Of a DNA stretch of 64,000 bases, positions 36,590-44,392 are shown piece after piece. The translations under genes and the position numbers were made by a program. Each line of letters opens with the position of its first letter. Positions within the stretch are counted from its first letter, which is position 1. The notes under the pieces are model-generated. The model ran no database searches. It had not been told where the DNA came from and saw only the letters and a program-made list of their open reading frames with translations. Source of the stretch: an uncultured Christensenella sp. (GTDB taxonomy: Bacteria; Bacillota; Clostridia; Christensenellales; Borkfalkiaceae); the NCBI GenBank assembly GCA_910577875.1, contig CAJTNY010000002.1, positions 54,633 to 118,632 of the forward strand, in the 5' to 3' direction.

Positions 36590-37027
36590 TTGAAAGCCGT
36601 TATTCAGCGTGTAAAATATACTTCGCTGAGCGTCGGCGGTAAACTCGTATCCGAGATACCGTTCGGACTTGCGGTTTATCTCGGCATAAAATGCGGGGAT
36701 AGAGAAGACCAGGCGGAACAGATTGCGAATAAAATTTCCAAGCTCCGTATTTTCGAAGATGAATACGGAAAAATGAATTTATCGGTTTCGGAAGTCGGAG
36801 GCGAAATTTTACTTATTTCGCAGTTTACATTATACGGCGATTGTTCTCACGGCAACCGTCCCAGTTTTATTGACGCCGAACGTCCGGAACCCGCGAACAC
36901 GCTTTACGAATATACGGCGGAGAAACTGCGCGGACTAGGTATGATTGTTAAGACAGGCATCTTCGGCGCCGACATGTTTATCAATCAATCGAACGACGGT
37001 CCCGTGACTATAATATACGAAATATAA
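36590..37027 (+). CDS. dtd: D-aminoacyl-tRNA deacylase Dtd (145 aa)
   Basis: Hydrolyses D-amino acids from tRNA. Start (M)KAVIQRVKYTSLSV, middle SQFTLYGDCSHGNRPSF and late GPVTIIYEI are the family signatures. TTG start immediately after the efp stop (no gap), with GAGGG in the efp end acting as ribosome site. Confidence 0.92.
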   Translation: MKAVIQRVKYTSLSVGGKLVSEIPFGLAVYLGIKCGDREDQAEQIANKISKLRIFEDEYGKMNLSVSEVGGEILLISQFTLYGDCSHGNRPSFIDAERPEPANTLYEYTAEKLRGLGMIVKTGIFGADMFINQSNDGPVTIIYEI

Positions 37028-37029
37028 TT

Positions 37030-37060
37030 TATAGGGTGAAGCTAACGGTTTCGCCCTATA
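37030..37060 (+). other. Intergenic hairpin between dtd and the MBL gene
   Basis: About 11-bp stem with one G-T pair (37030-37040 with 37050-37060). No T run follows, so it is more likely an mRNA-stabilising or processing element than a terminator. Confidence 0.4.
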
Positions 37061-37073
37061 CGGCTATATAGAT

Positions 37074-37910
37074 ATGAAAATAAAATTTCTAGGTACAGGC
37101 GCTGCGGAAGGAGTACCTGCGTTATTTTGTAATTGCGAATATTGCAAAACGATAAGAAGTCTCGGCGAAAGCGAGTACCGTACGCGTTCGCAAGTATTGA
37201 TTGACGAAGTTCTTTCAATAGACTTTCCGTCGGACGCATACGCGCATTCTCTTAAATTCGGTGTCGAATTTTCAAGATTAAAATATATTCTGGCGACGCA
37301 TTCGCATATGGACCATTTTTACGCTCACGATTTTATCCTGCGCGGTTATAAATATGCAGATTTCTCCGAACCTCGTCTTGATATTTACGGAAATTCGGAA
37401 GTGGAAAAGGTGTTTTGCGAGTGTACGGCAAGAGAGATGAAGCCGGAAGTCGCACCTCACGTAAAATGCAATGTAATTAAACCTTATCAGGTTTTAAATA
37501 TAGGCGAATACAGAGTTTTAACTCTGCCGGCAAATCACAGTAAAACCGAAGATGCTCTTTTATTCTACGTTGAGCGCGGAGAAAAAGGTTATCTGCATCT
37601 CTATGATACAGGCAGAATATCTGACGAAGCGTTTGACTTTCTTTCGTTAAATAAAACGAATATCAAGCTCGTGTGTTTCGACTGTACTTTTATTGAACAT
37701 ACAGGTGGAAATTCTGCCCGACATATGGGAATAGAAGACGATATGATTATGAAGCAAAAGCTTAAAGAGCGCGGTTTGATTGACGAAAATACGAAACTGA
37801 TAATTTCTCATTTTTCGCATAATAGCAATCCGACACGCGAACATTTAAAAACGGTAGAAAAACAATACGGGGTAAAAGCCGCTTATGACGGGTTTTATAT
37901 TGATTTTTGA
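37074..37910 (+). CDS. Metallo-beta-lactamase-fold hydrolase, PhnP-like (278 aa)
   Basis: MBL-fold protein with ligand motif THSHMDHFYAHD (about residue 77-88), later His in LPANHSKTE, Asp in HLYDTGR and His in ISHFSHNS. The N-terminal FLGTGAAEGVPALFCNCEYC resembles PhnP-type cyclic-phosphate phosphodiesterases, including a Cys-rich turn, but no phosphonate genes are near. Function remains general: a metal-dependent phosphodiesterase or hydrolase. Confidence 0.75.
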   Translation: MKIKFLGTGAAEGVPALFCNCEYCKTIRSLGESEYRTRSQVLIDEVLSIDFPSDAYAHSLKFGVEFSRLKYILATHSHMDHFYAHDFILRGYKYADFSEPRLDIYGNSEVEKVFCECTAREMKPEVAPHVKCNVIKPYQVLNIGEYRVLTLPANHSKTEDALLFYVERGEKGYLHLYDTGRISDEAFDFLSLNKTNIKLVCFDCTFIEHTGGNSARHMGIEDDMIMKQKLKERGLIDENTKLIISHFSHNSNPTREHLKTVEKQYGVKAAYDGFYIDF

Positions 37911-37933
37911 AACTGCATAAATAAAATAATTAC

Positions 37934-37965
37934 AAGCGCGGAGCAAAATTACTCCGCGCTTATGT
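37934..37965. terminator. Bidirectional terminator
   Basis: Perfect 10-bp stem (37934-37943 with 37952-37961), 8-nt loop, between two genes that converge. Confidence 0.8.
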
Positions 37966-39219
37966 TTATTTGGTTCTTGAAATAGTAATGTTGTCTTTTT
38001 CTCTGTTTCTTAATTCTTTTACCGGGTGTTCCTTGTCTTGATAGCGGTAGTCTTTACCGAGACGTTCAATCGCTTTTTTAATAACGAGATGTGACGGATT
38101 TTTTTCTGGATCGCCTGAGAGATATTTCTGATAATTGAAGTATCTGTGATTATCGGGGATTTTTTTGATATCCTTAAAGTCGCGGATAACCTGCGTATTA
38201 TCGGCAGTATATTTTACCGTTTCTTCGAGAACTTTGCGGATATATTCTTTGTTGCCTCCGAGTTTTAAAAGCCTGGGGAATTCCCCTGTTCCGCAAAGTT
38301 TTTCAAAGCTCTTATTTTCATATTTCTTTAAAAGTTTTACAGCCGCTTTAAGATGCGAAACTTCCATTTTGAAATGTTCCGTCCAGATTTTTTTTATATA
38401 TTCGTCGCTTTCGTCCTGCATAGCGGAGTAATAGAGCCAGCATTCGCAATATTCGTGCATTACCCATTGTTCGAGCCAACTCAAATTGGGGTCTTTCAGA
38501 CTTTCGTATTGAGTGACGTGCGCTTCCTCAATCATTGCTATTTCAGCGTAAAGTTTTCTGCCTAAATCGTTTTTATACCACTGAGCGATATTCATATAAT
38601 AATTCATAGTCTGCTGCTCGGCGGCGGTTATCGTGCTTGCAACGAGCTTGCTGTATAAGTCCGCTTTTTCAGCGTTCATATGCGGCGATACGTCATCCGA
38701 AGGATAGCGATGTTCGGCGACGGTGGGGCGTCCCGGCATAATCTCGGTATATCTTCCGACAAGTACGTCGGCGTCTTGGTTTTTATCCGTTTTAAGAAGA
38801 TTTGCATAGCGGTAAAGGTGGTCAAAATCTTCCAAAAGAGCGAAATTCAAAGCTTTGATATTCGCCGCGTCGGTTTCGTGGCGAGCGAGTACTGCGGTAA
38901 GGTCTATTGCGAGCTGTTCGTAAGATATAGTGGTTTCGAGAATACTTTCGTTAATGGGTTTTAAACAGCTTATGCGTTTTTGCTGTTGCTGTTCCTGACG
39001 GCGCACTACCGCAAGTGTGGACAGAATTTCCGGTTCGTCGCAATGTCTTGCAAAATTGTGCATAAACCATTGCGATTCGAATTCCGTGCCATTCATAAGT
39101 ATTACGCGGGTTTTCGTATAGGGGGAAGTTTTTGCTTTATTGTAACTTTTAGGATACATTTTTTTCAAAGGTAAGAAACTGTTTTCAAGACTTTTTGATT
39201 TTTCTTTAATAGGGTTCAT
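37966..39219 (-). CDS. Ferritin-like helical protein, possible di-iron (417 aa)
   Basis: I do not recognise a named family. The middle part (about residues 100-315) is a set of long helices with ferritin-like pairs EEAH (in AMIEEAHVTQY) and EVSH (in HFKMEVSHLKAA), plus HETD and HEYCECW, which could bind two irons as in rubrerythrin-type proteins. The N-terminal 40 residues are basic; the C-terminal 80 are charged and likely extended. Ribosome site GGAGG precedes the ATG. Single-gene unit. A role in oxidative stress is a guess. Confidence 0.5.
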   Translation of the reverse strand: MNPIKEKSKSLENSFLPLKKMYPKSYNKAKTSPYTKTRVILMNGTEFESQWFMHNFARHCDEPEILSTLAVVRRQEQQQQKRISCLKPINESILETTISYEQLAIDLTAVLARHETDAANIKALNFALLEDFDHLYRYANLLKTDKNQDADVLVGRYTEIMPGRPTVAEHRYPSDDVSPHMNAEKADLYSKLVASTITAAEQQTMNYYMNIAQWYKNDLGRKLYAEIAMIEEAHVTQYESLKDPNLSWLEQWVMHEYCECWLYYSAMQDESDEYIKKIWTEHFKMEVSHLKAAVKLLKKYENKSFEKLCGTGEFPRLLKLGGNKEYIRKVLEETVKYTADNTQVIRDFKDIKKIPDNHRYFNYQKYLSGDPEKNPSHLVIKKAIERLGKDYRYQDKEHPVKELRNREKDNITISRTK

Positions 39220-39344
39220 AATTGCCTCCGTATAAGTTTTTACCTTTTAATTTGTTTTTTAATCAAAAGCTAAAAAAATAAAAAATTTTAGAAAATTTAC
39301 TTTTCTTTTTTATTAATTTGTGTTATATTGAATTTACCTAAAAC

Positions 39345-39419
39345 GCAGGTGTCGCCTATCGGTATGGCGTCAGCTTCCCAAGCTGATTTCGGCGGGTTCG
39401 ATTCCCGTCACCTGCTCCA
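39345..39419 (+). tRNA. tRNA-Gly (anticodon CCC)
   Basis: Complete cloverleaf of 75 nt: acceptor GCAGGTG (39345-39351) with CACCTGC (39409-39415), discriminator T, encoded CCA (39417-39419). Anticodon stem TCAGC/GCTGA with loop TTCCCAA, anticodon CCC reading GGG. T arm has GGTTCGATTCC. A terminator follows. Confidence 0.93.
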
Positions 39420-39426
39420 CGAATTT

Positions 39427-39450
39427 AGCACCCTTTGGGGTGCTTTCTTT
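39427..39450 (+). terminator. Terminator of tRNA-Gly
   Basis: Perfect 7-bp stem (39427-39433 with 39438-39444), TTTG loop, followed by a T-rich run. Confidence 0.8.
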
Positions 39451-39485
39451 TTGGTGGGGGGGAAGGTGGTATATGATGAATCTAT

Positions 39486-39588
39486 ACCGTTCGACTGAGC
39501 GAAGCGAAGGTATGCCGATGGGGTCCTTTGGGAAACGGCAATATCCGCAGGAACGAAACCGTTCGAGTGAGTCGTTAAACGGCGACTC
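39486..39588 (+). repeat. Two-copy short repeat with hairpins after tRNA-Gly
   Basis: The 14-mer ACCGTTCGA(C/G)TGAG occurs at 39486-39499 and 39558-39571, 72 bases apart. The first copy starts a stem in which ATACC-g-TTCG pairs with CGAAGGTAT; the second is followed by the hairpin GAGTCG/CGACTC (39569-39574 with 39583-39588). The stretch 39451-39676 has no credible gene, so this looks like a REP-like or small dispersed element. Confidence 0.4.
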
Positions 39589-39676
39589 TCTTGCTACTGT
39601 AGTTCGAGATATGGTGCCGCTCGTTTTATCAAGCACACGCCACAGTGCCAAACAGTCTTTTATACCGTTTATTTGT

Positions 39677-39705
39677 TTGTTTTTTTATCGTAAAAATTGT
39701 ATAAT
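39677..39705 (+). promoter_or_regulatory. Sigma-A promoter, leaderless, for the YdeI-like gene
   Basis: -35 TTGTTT (39677-39682), 17-bp spacer, -10 TATAAT (39700-39705), 6 bases to the ATG at 39712. Confidence 0.65.
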
Positions 39706-39711
39706 AAAAAT

Positions 39712-40287
39712 ATGCAACCGACTAATTTATTAAATGCAAAAAATCGTAAAGAATTGCGGCAATGGCTTATAAAAAATCACGATAACGAAAATGAGTGTTG
39801 GGTTATCGTAAAGCGTGGTAGACCGCAAAATGACGATACTTTTTGGTATATAGACGCTGTTGAAGAGGCAATGTGTTTCGGGTGGATTGACAGCACTATA
39901 AAACGCATTGATAACGGTATTACGGCTCAAAAATTAGCACCGCGCAAAAAATACTCTTTATGGTCGGAATTAAATAAAGAGCGTTGTCGTAGATTAGAAA
40001 AATTAGGTTTAATGACTGATAGCGGTCGCGCGGTTTTGCCCGATATGTCGCCGTCGGGATTTGTAGTTGACAGCGATATTTTAACAGCGTTGCATGCGGA
40101 TAATACCGTTTGGAATAACTATATAAATTTTCCGCGTCTTTATCAGCGAGTGCGGATAGATACTATTCAAATAAAAAAGAAACAACCCGATTTATTTAAA
40201 AGCCGACTAAAAAAGTTTATTGAAAACACACGCCAAAATATAATGTATGGCGAATGGAACGATAACGGTCGTTTACTTGATTATTAA
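39712..40287 (+). CDS. YdeI/OmpD-associated-like protein (191 aa)
   Basis: Belongs to the YdeI/OmpD-associated group, some members of which are annotated as bacteriocin-protection proteins; molecular function is not established. Pattern: NRKELRQWLIKNHDNENECW, TFWYIDAVEEAMCFGWIDST and RKKYSLWSELNKERCRRL. Leaderless start at 39712; a frame from 39697 would begin upstream of the transcription start. It is AT-richer than the core genes and leads a group of three accessory genes. Confidence 0.75.
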   Translation: MQPTNLLNAKNRKELRQWLIKNHDNENECWVIVKRGRPQNDDTFWYIDAVEEAMCFGWIDSTIKRIDNGITAQKLAPRKKYSLWSELNKERCRRLEKLGLMTDSGRAVLPDMSPSGFVVDSDILTALHADNTVWNNYINFPRLYQRVRIDTIQIKKKQPDLFKSRLKKFIENTRQNIMYGEWNDNGRLLDY

Positions 40288-40309
40288 AATTCAAAGGGTC
40301 AATTAAAAT

Positions 40310-40900
40310 ATGAAAAAGATTCTATTTTTGTTATTGGAACAATGGGCGGATTGGGAACTTGCTTATATTTCGTCCGCTGTCAATATGCTTGGTAGTGGCA
40401 AATTTGAAAATAAGACAATTTCACTTGAAAAAAATTCCGTTATATCAATCGGTGGAATAAAATGTTTACCGGATTACGATTTGCAAACGTGTTCGTCTGA
40501 CTATGATGCTTTAATACTAATTGGCGGATTGTCGTGGCATAATGAAAATGCTTTACAAATTAAGCCACTTGTCGAAGACTGCATAAAAAACGGTAAAGTT
40601 TTAGGCGCAATTTGCGACGCTTGTAGGTTTTTAGCTTCTATTGGCAAATTGAATACGGCAAAGCATACGGCAAATGATTTGAACGAATTAAAACAGTATG
40701 CGTCTTATACAAATGAACAAGGCTTTATACATAGACAAGCGGTGTCAGACAATAATATTATAACAGCTAACGGAACGGCAGCACTTGAATTTGCGCAAGA
40801 AGTATTACGGGCTTTATCGGTAGCAACCGAAGAACAAATAAAAGGTTGGTATGATTTTCATAAACTCGGTTTTTACAATGCGCCTATGCCGAAAATGTGA
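40310..40900 (+). CDS. DJ-1/PfpI-family protein (196 aa)
   Basis: Type 1 glutamine-amidotransferase-like fold of the DJ-1/PfpI group. The nucleophile-elbow cysteine is C102 in LGAICDACRF, and DALILIGGLSWH is the typical preceding strand. Members act as proteases, deglycases or stress proteins; no substrate can be given. It follows the YdeI-like gene by 22 bases and probably shares its transcript. Confidence 0.78.
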   Translation: MKKILFLLLEQWADWELAYISSAVNMLGSGKFENKTISLEKNSVISIGGIKCLPDYDLQTCSSDYDALILIGGLSWHNENALQIKPLVEDCIKNGKVLGAICDACRFLASIGKLNTAKHTANDLNELKQYASYTNEQGFIHRQAVSDNNIITANGTAALEFAQEVLRALSVATEEQIKGWYDFHKLGFYNAPMPKM

Positions 40901-40949
40901 TGATGTTTGATTTATGCTAAATTTCAATATAGCGGAGAGGAGGTCTTAT

Positions 40950-41363
40950 ATGCCTGAAACGATACCTGATACAGAAGAAATGATAGGTTTGGTCGGTAAA
41001 CCTTTATACGAAATATGGAATCATTTGCGCGCTTTAATTGACGATAAGTACGATATGGAATGCTTATGGAATAATGGTGGTAAAGCGTGGAAATACGAAT
41101 ATAAATATCGTAAAGGCGGTAAAACGCTTTGCGCTTTATACGCAAGAGAAAATTGTATAGGGTTTATGATAGTCTTGGGTAAAGATGAGCGGATAAAATT
41201 TGAAGCAGACAAAGAAACCTATTCAAAAGAAGTTCAAGAAATATATGATAATACGCATACTTATCACGACGGAAAATGGATTATGTTTGAGCCAACGGAC
41301 ACTTCATTGTTTAACGATTTTATAAGACTTTTGGGTATAAAAAGAAAACCGAACAGAAAGTAA
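40950..41363 (+). CDS. DUF3788 family protein (137 aa)
   Basis: Small soluble protein of the DUF3788 group, function unknown. Features: KPLYEIWNHLRALIDDKY near the start, WKYEYKYRKGGKTLCALY and a GFMIVLGKDE stretch. The ATG at 40950 has the strong site GAGGAGG; an in-frame ATG at 40914 lies upstream of it. Third gene of the accessory trio. Confidence 0.7.
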   Translation: MPETIPDTEEMIGLVGKPLYEIWNHLRALIDDKYDMECLWNNGGKAWKYEYKYRKGGKTLCALYARENCIGFMIVLGKDERIKFEADKETYSKEVQEIYDNTHTYHDGKWIMFEPTDTSLFNDFIRLLGIKRKPNRK

Positions 41364-41409
41364 AGATAAATTTAGCGTAAAATAGCTGATAAGACTAACT
41401 ATCTTGTCG

Positions 41410-41600
41410 TCATTTTACTTTGTGCCGAGCGATTACGTTTTGCTGCTCTGGAATCTCCGTGATTTTGCCTTTTAAACGGTTCTTACGGTACACATTGTTG
41501 CCCACCACGTCGAAACACAATGAATTTTGTTAACGTCGAAAAAAGTTCTTTGATACTTTTTGGAAACTCTGAATGTCTTTGTAGCCTTTTCGGGTAGCAA
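41410..41600 (-). pseudogene. Decayed coding fragment in a 335-base gene-free stretch
   Basis: Between 41364 and 41698 there is no intact gene. On the minus strand a 38-codon piece ends at a TGA (41412-41410) with protein-like composition (CFDVVGNNVYRKNRLKGKI). Just upstream, in another frame, lies a piece reading FATRKGYKDIQSFQKVSKN. Together they look like the frameshifted end of a lost gene. The family could not be identified. Confidence 0.28.
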
Positions 41601-41656
41601 AGACAATAAATAAGACGTGCCGTCTTTTTAACGACACGGCTTTATTTAACAAATTA

Positions 41657-41690
41657 TAAAAAAATCGGTTCGGTTTAATCCGAACCGGTT
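41657..41690 (-). terminator. Terminator of degV
   Basis: On the minus strand a GC-rich stem of about 10 bp (AACCGGTTCGG with CCGAACCG-ATT) is followed by a run of seven T. Confidence 0.85.
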
Positions 41691-41698
41691 TGTCTATT

Positions 41699-42571
41699 TT
41701 AATATTTTATAGTGCAGGCACAAGCGAGTGCGCCGGGACCGATATGACACGAAACGCTTAAAGAGAGGGGATCGACAAAAGTAAATTCGATATTCGGGAA
41801 CTGTTCGATAAGTTCTTCTTTGAATTTTTCGGCTTCTTCGTAGTTATTTGTATGAGCAACGGATATTGTCATTTTACCCGATTCGGCAAGTTCTTTAAAC
41901 CGAGTTTGCAAATCGTTTTTAAGCGCATTTATCATCGTGGTTTTAGCGTCGGCAAGCTTTCTCACTTTTGCAAACTGGTCAAGTTTATAACCTTGAATTT
42001 GTAATACAGGCTTTATTTTAAGCAACGTTCCGATTGCGGCAACGGCGGGAGTGAGACGTCCGCCTTTTTTAAGATATTTCAAAGTACCGACCATTATATA
42101 AATGCTTGACTGCATTTTGGTGTCAATTAACCATTTTGCGATTTCCTTACCGCTTTTGCCTTCTTTCGCCAACTTCAATCCGTCTATAACGCTTTGTCTT
42201 TGCGTTATGGAAATTCTCTGGTTATCTACGACAAAAACTTTATCTTTAAATCTTTCTTCCGTTTCAGCGAAGTGTTGAAGTGTATGGCAGGTTTCGGACA
42301 GACCGCTCGACATAGGAATGTATACTATTTCGTCATATTCCTTAAGTACTTTGTCCCAGATTTCGCCGACGTCTATAGGGTTAGGCTGAGAAGTGGAAAC
42401 CTGTGCGTCGCTTTCGAGTTTTTCATAAAATTGGCTTTGAGTAAGCGTTAAATCTTCGTAATAAACGTCGCCGTCGATAAGGGCAGGCATAGGTACTACC
42501 GTAATGCCGAGTTCTTTTGCTTCTTTTTGCGTTATTCCGCTGTTGCTGTCGGTAACAATTGCTGTCTTCAT
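41699..42571 (-). CDS. DegV-family fatty-acid-binding protein (290 aa)
   Basis: Fatty-acid-binding protein, FakB type; in other Firmicutes such proteins present fatty acids to the kinase FakA for phosphorylation. Two-domain layout with AIVTDSNSGITQKEAKELGI, MPALIDGDVY, STSQPNPIDVG, IPMSSGLSET and TLKYLKKGGRL, and a late HIGPGALA. Start at 42571 has AAAGGAGAGA and a perfect promoter just upstream; the longer frame would begin in the -10/-35 region. FakA is not in the window. Confidence 0.9.
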   Translation of the reverse strand: MKTAIVTDSNSGITQKEAKELGITVVPMPALIDGDVYYEDLTLTQSQFYEKLESDAQVSTSQPNPIDVGEIWDKVLKEYDEIVYIPMSSGLSETCHTLQHFAETEERFKDKVFVVDNQRISITQRQSVIDGLKLAKEGKSGKEIAKWLIDTKMQSSIYIMVGTLKYLKKGGRLTPAVAAIGTLLKIKPVLQIQGYKLDQFAKVRKLADAKTTMINALKNDLQTRFKELAESGKMTISVAHTNNYEEAEKFKEELIEQFPNIEFTFVDPLSLSVSCHIGPGALACACTIKY

Positions 42572-42590
42572 ATGTCTCTCCTTTAAAATA

Positions 42591-42641
42591 ATTATAACAA
42601 ATAGAAATTTATAAGTCAATAATTTAATATTGATTAATCAA
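42591..42641 (-). promoter_or_regulatory. Sigma-A promoter of degV with an upstream palindrome
   Basis: Minus strand: -35 TTGACT (42619-42614), 17-bp spacer, -10 TATAAT (42596-42591), leader about 13 nt. The 12-bp perfect palindrome TTGATTAATCAA (42630-42641) lies next to the -35 box and may bind a regulator. Confidence 0.7.
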
Positions 42642-42646
42642 CAAAG

Positions 42647-43018
42647 TTATAATTCGGCTACGGTTTCGATTTCGATTAAAACATTTTTAGGGAGTTCTTT
42701 TACCGCGACGCAGCTTCTTGCAGGTTTGAATTTGAAGTACTGTTCGTAAACAGAATTAAAATCTGCAAAATCGCTCATATCGGTAAGGAAGCATACTGTT
42801 TTAACAACTTTATCTATTGAAGTCCCGCATTCCTCCAATACTGTTCTAATATTCTCACAGACTTGTTTCGTCTGGTCTTTGATGTTTTCCGATTCAACAA
42901 GAGAAGTGGCGGGATTGATTGGAATCTGTCCGGAAGTGAATACCAGATTTCCTGAAATTATCGCTTGGGAATAAGGTCCTATTGCCGCGGGAGCTTTGTT
43001 TGTGAAAATCTTTTTCAT
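42647..43018 (-). CDS. ridA: Reactive enamine/imine deaminase RidA (123 aa)
   Basis: Hydrolyses 2-aminoacrylate and related enamines set free by PLP dehydratases. Signatures: APAAIGPYSQAIISGNLVFTSGQ (in part), PINPATSLV, and the substrate-binding Arg in PARSCVAVKELPK. Placed 9 bases after ilvA, with its own site AAGGAGA. The pairing with IlvA is functional: RidA removes the toxic intermediates IlvA makes. Confidence 0.95.
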   Translation of the reverse strand: MKKIFTNKAPAAIGPYSQAIISGNLVFTSGQIPINPATSLVESENIKDQTKQVCENIRTVLEECGTSIDKVVKTVCFLTDMSDFADFNSVYEQYFKFKPARSCVAVKELPKNVLIEIETVAEL

Positions 43019-43027
43019 AATCTCTCC

Positions 43028-44230
43028 TTAAATAATCTTAAAGCCTTGCGCTTGGAGTTCATTTTTTATTTGTTCTATATGTTCGAAGTTTCTCGTTTCA
43101 ATCTGAATACGCAGATAACACCCGTTTATATCAGAGCCTTCGTTTGAGCGTTCGTGCAATACTCCCGTTACGTTACCGCCTAAATCCGAAATAATTTTTG
43201 AAACGTCGGTAAGTTGACCGGGTTTATCTACAAGTTCAACGGTAAGGGTACAGCATCTTCCCGACATAAGCAGACCGCGGTTTATAACTCTTGACAATAT
43301 TGTAACGTCTATATTTCCGCCTGAAATAAGGCATACTGTTTTTTTGCCTTGGATTTCGGGAATTTTTTTATACATAACCGCCGCGAGAGCGACGGCGCCC
43401 GCTCCTTCGGCAATCATTTTCTGTTTTTCGATAAGAGCGAGAATAGCGGCGGAAACTTGTTCGTCAGTAACCGTTATTATGCCGTCGACATATTTTGAAC
43501 ATAATTCAAAAGTATTTATTCCGGGTTCTTTCACCGCAATGCCGTCGGCGATTGTTGAAACTGATGATAACGTCTTGATTTTATGTTCTCGTACGGATTC
43601 AGCCATGCTCGGCGCGCCGTCCGACTGAACTCCGTAAACTTTGATTTTAGGATTAAGCGATTTAACGGCAAACGCTATTCCCGAAATCAATCCGCCGCCC
43701 CCGACGGGGGATACAATCGCATCGACGTCTTTTAAATCGTTAAGAATTTCAAGACCTATGGTTGCTTGTCCCGCAATTACGTCTTCATCATCAAAGGGAT
43801 GTATAAAGGTATATCCGTAATTCTCTTTCAAACGTTCGGCTTCTTTATACGCATCGTCGTAAACGCCTTTAACGAGTATTACTTCCGCGCCGTAACTTTT
43901 TGTGGCTTCGACTTTGGAAATAGGCGCGCCGTCAGGCATACAGATTTTAGCTTTGATACCGAATTTCTTCGAGGCGAGCGCTACGCCTTGCGCGTGATTG
44001 CCTGCGGAACAGGCGATTACGCCTTTTGCCTTTTCCGATTCCGAAAGCTGTGAAATTTTATAGTACGCGCCTCTCACTTTAAAAGACCCAGTCAGCTGTA
44101 AATTTTCCGTTTTCAAATATACTTCGCTGTCGCTCTGCTTAGAGAGAACAGGCGAATAAATTATATCCGTATTTCGCGTCGCGTCCTTTAAAACGTACTG
44201 TGCGTGATAGATTTTATCCAACGTTAGCAT
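43028..44230 (-). CDS. ilvA: Threonine ammonia-lyase with ACT domain (400 aa)
   Basis: PLP enzyme that turns threonine into 2-oxobutanoate, and serine into pyruvate. PLP lysine K51 in TGSFKVRGAYYK; phosphate loop SPVGGGGLISG; C-terminal ACT domain (about 325-400; LTVELVDKPGQLTDVSKI). The 400-residue length with a single ACT domain is the form common in Firmicutes, and may be catabolic or biosynthetic. No other branched-chain genes are near. It forms an operon with ridA. Confidence 0.93.
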   Translation of the reverse strand: MLTLDKIYHAQYVLKDATRNTDIIYSPVLSKQSDSEVYLKTENLQLTGSFKVRGAYYKISQLSESEKAKGVIACSAGNHAQGVALASKKFGIKAKICMPDGAPISKVEATKSYGAEVILVKGVYDDAYKEAERLKENYGYTFIHPFDDEDVIAGQATIGLEILNDLKDVDAIVSPVGGGGLISGIAFAVKSLNPKIKVYGVQSDGAPSMAESVREHKIKTLSSVSTIADGIAVKEPGINTFELCSKYVDGIITVTDEQVSAAILALIEKQKMIAEGAGAVALAAVMYKKIPEIQGKKTVCLISGGNIDVTILSRVINRGLLMSGRCCTLTVELVDKPGQLTDVSKIISDLGGNVTGVLHERSNEGSDINGCYLRIQIETRNFEHIEQIKNELQAQGFKII

Positions 44231-44263
44231 AATATTTTTTTAACTCTATATTAATTTATAAAA

Positions 44264-44292
44264 ATTATATAATTATTCATATCAAAAGTCAA
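44264..44292 (-). promoter_or_regulatory. Sigma-A promoter of ilvA-ridA
   Basis: Minus strand: -35 TTGACT (44292-44287), 17-bp spacer, -10 TATAAT (44269-44264). Start expected near 44257. Confidence 0.75.
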
Positions 44293-44342
44293 TTAAAATT
44301 TATATTGACTAAATATTCAATTTCTGTTTATTTTTATTGCAT

Positions 44343-44377
44343 AAAAAAGAAGACGTATTGTTAACGCCTTCTTTTTT
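44343..44377 (-). terminator. Terminator of the secreted-protein gene
   Basis: 14-bp stem with one mismatch (44343-44356 with 44364-44377). Both arms end in A/T runs, so it can serve the minus-strand gene that stops at 44393. Confidence 0.75.
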
Positions 44378-44392
44378 AATAAATGCCGCAAG

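Noticed and set aside
39370..39651. Minus-strand reading frame antisense to tRNA-Gly, including VTGIEPAEIS
   Set aside because: This is the familiar false protein read from the complement of a tRNA; no ribosome site, and composition is unlike a protein.
39440..39733. Plus-strand frame of 97 codons after the tRNA
   Set aside because: Runs through hairpins and the promoter of the next gene; low-quality protein and no start signal.
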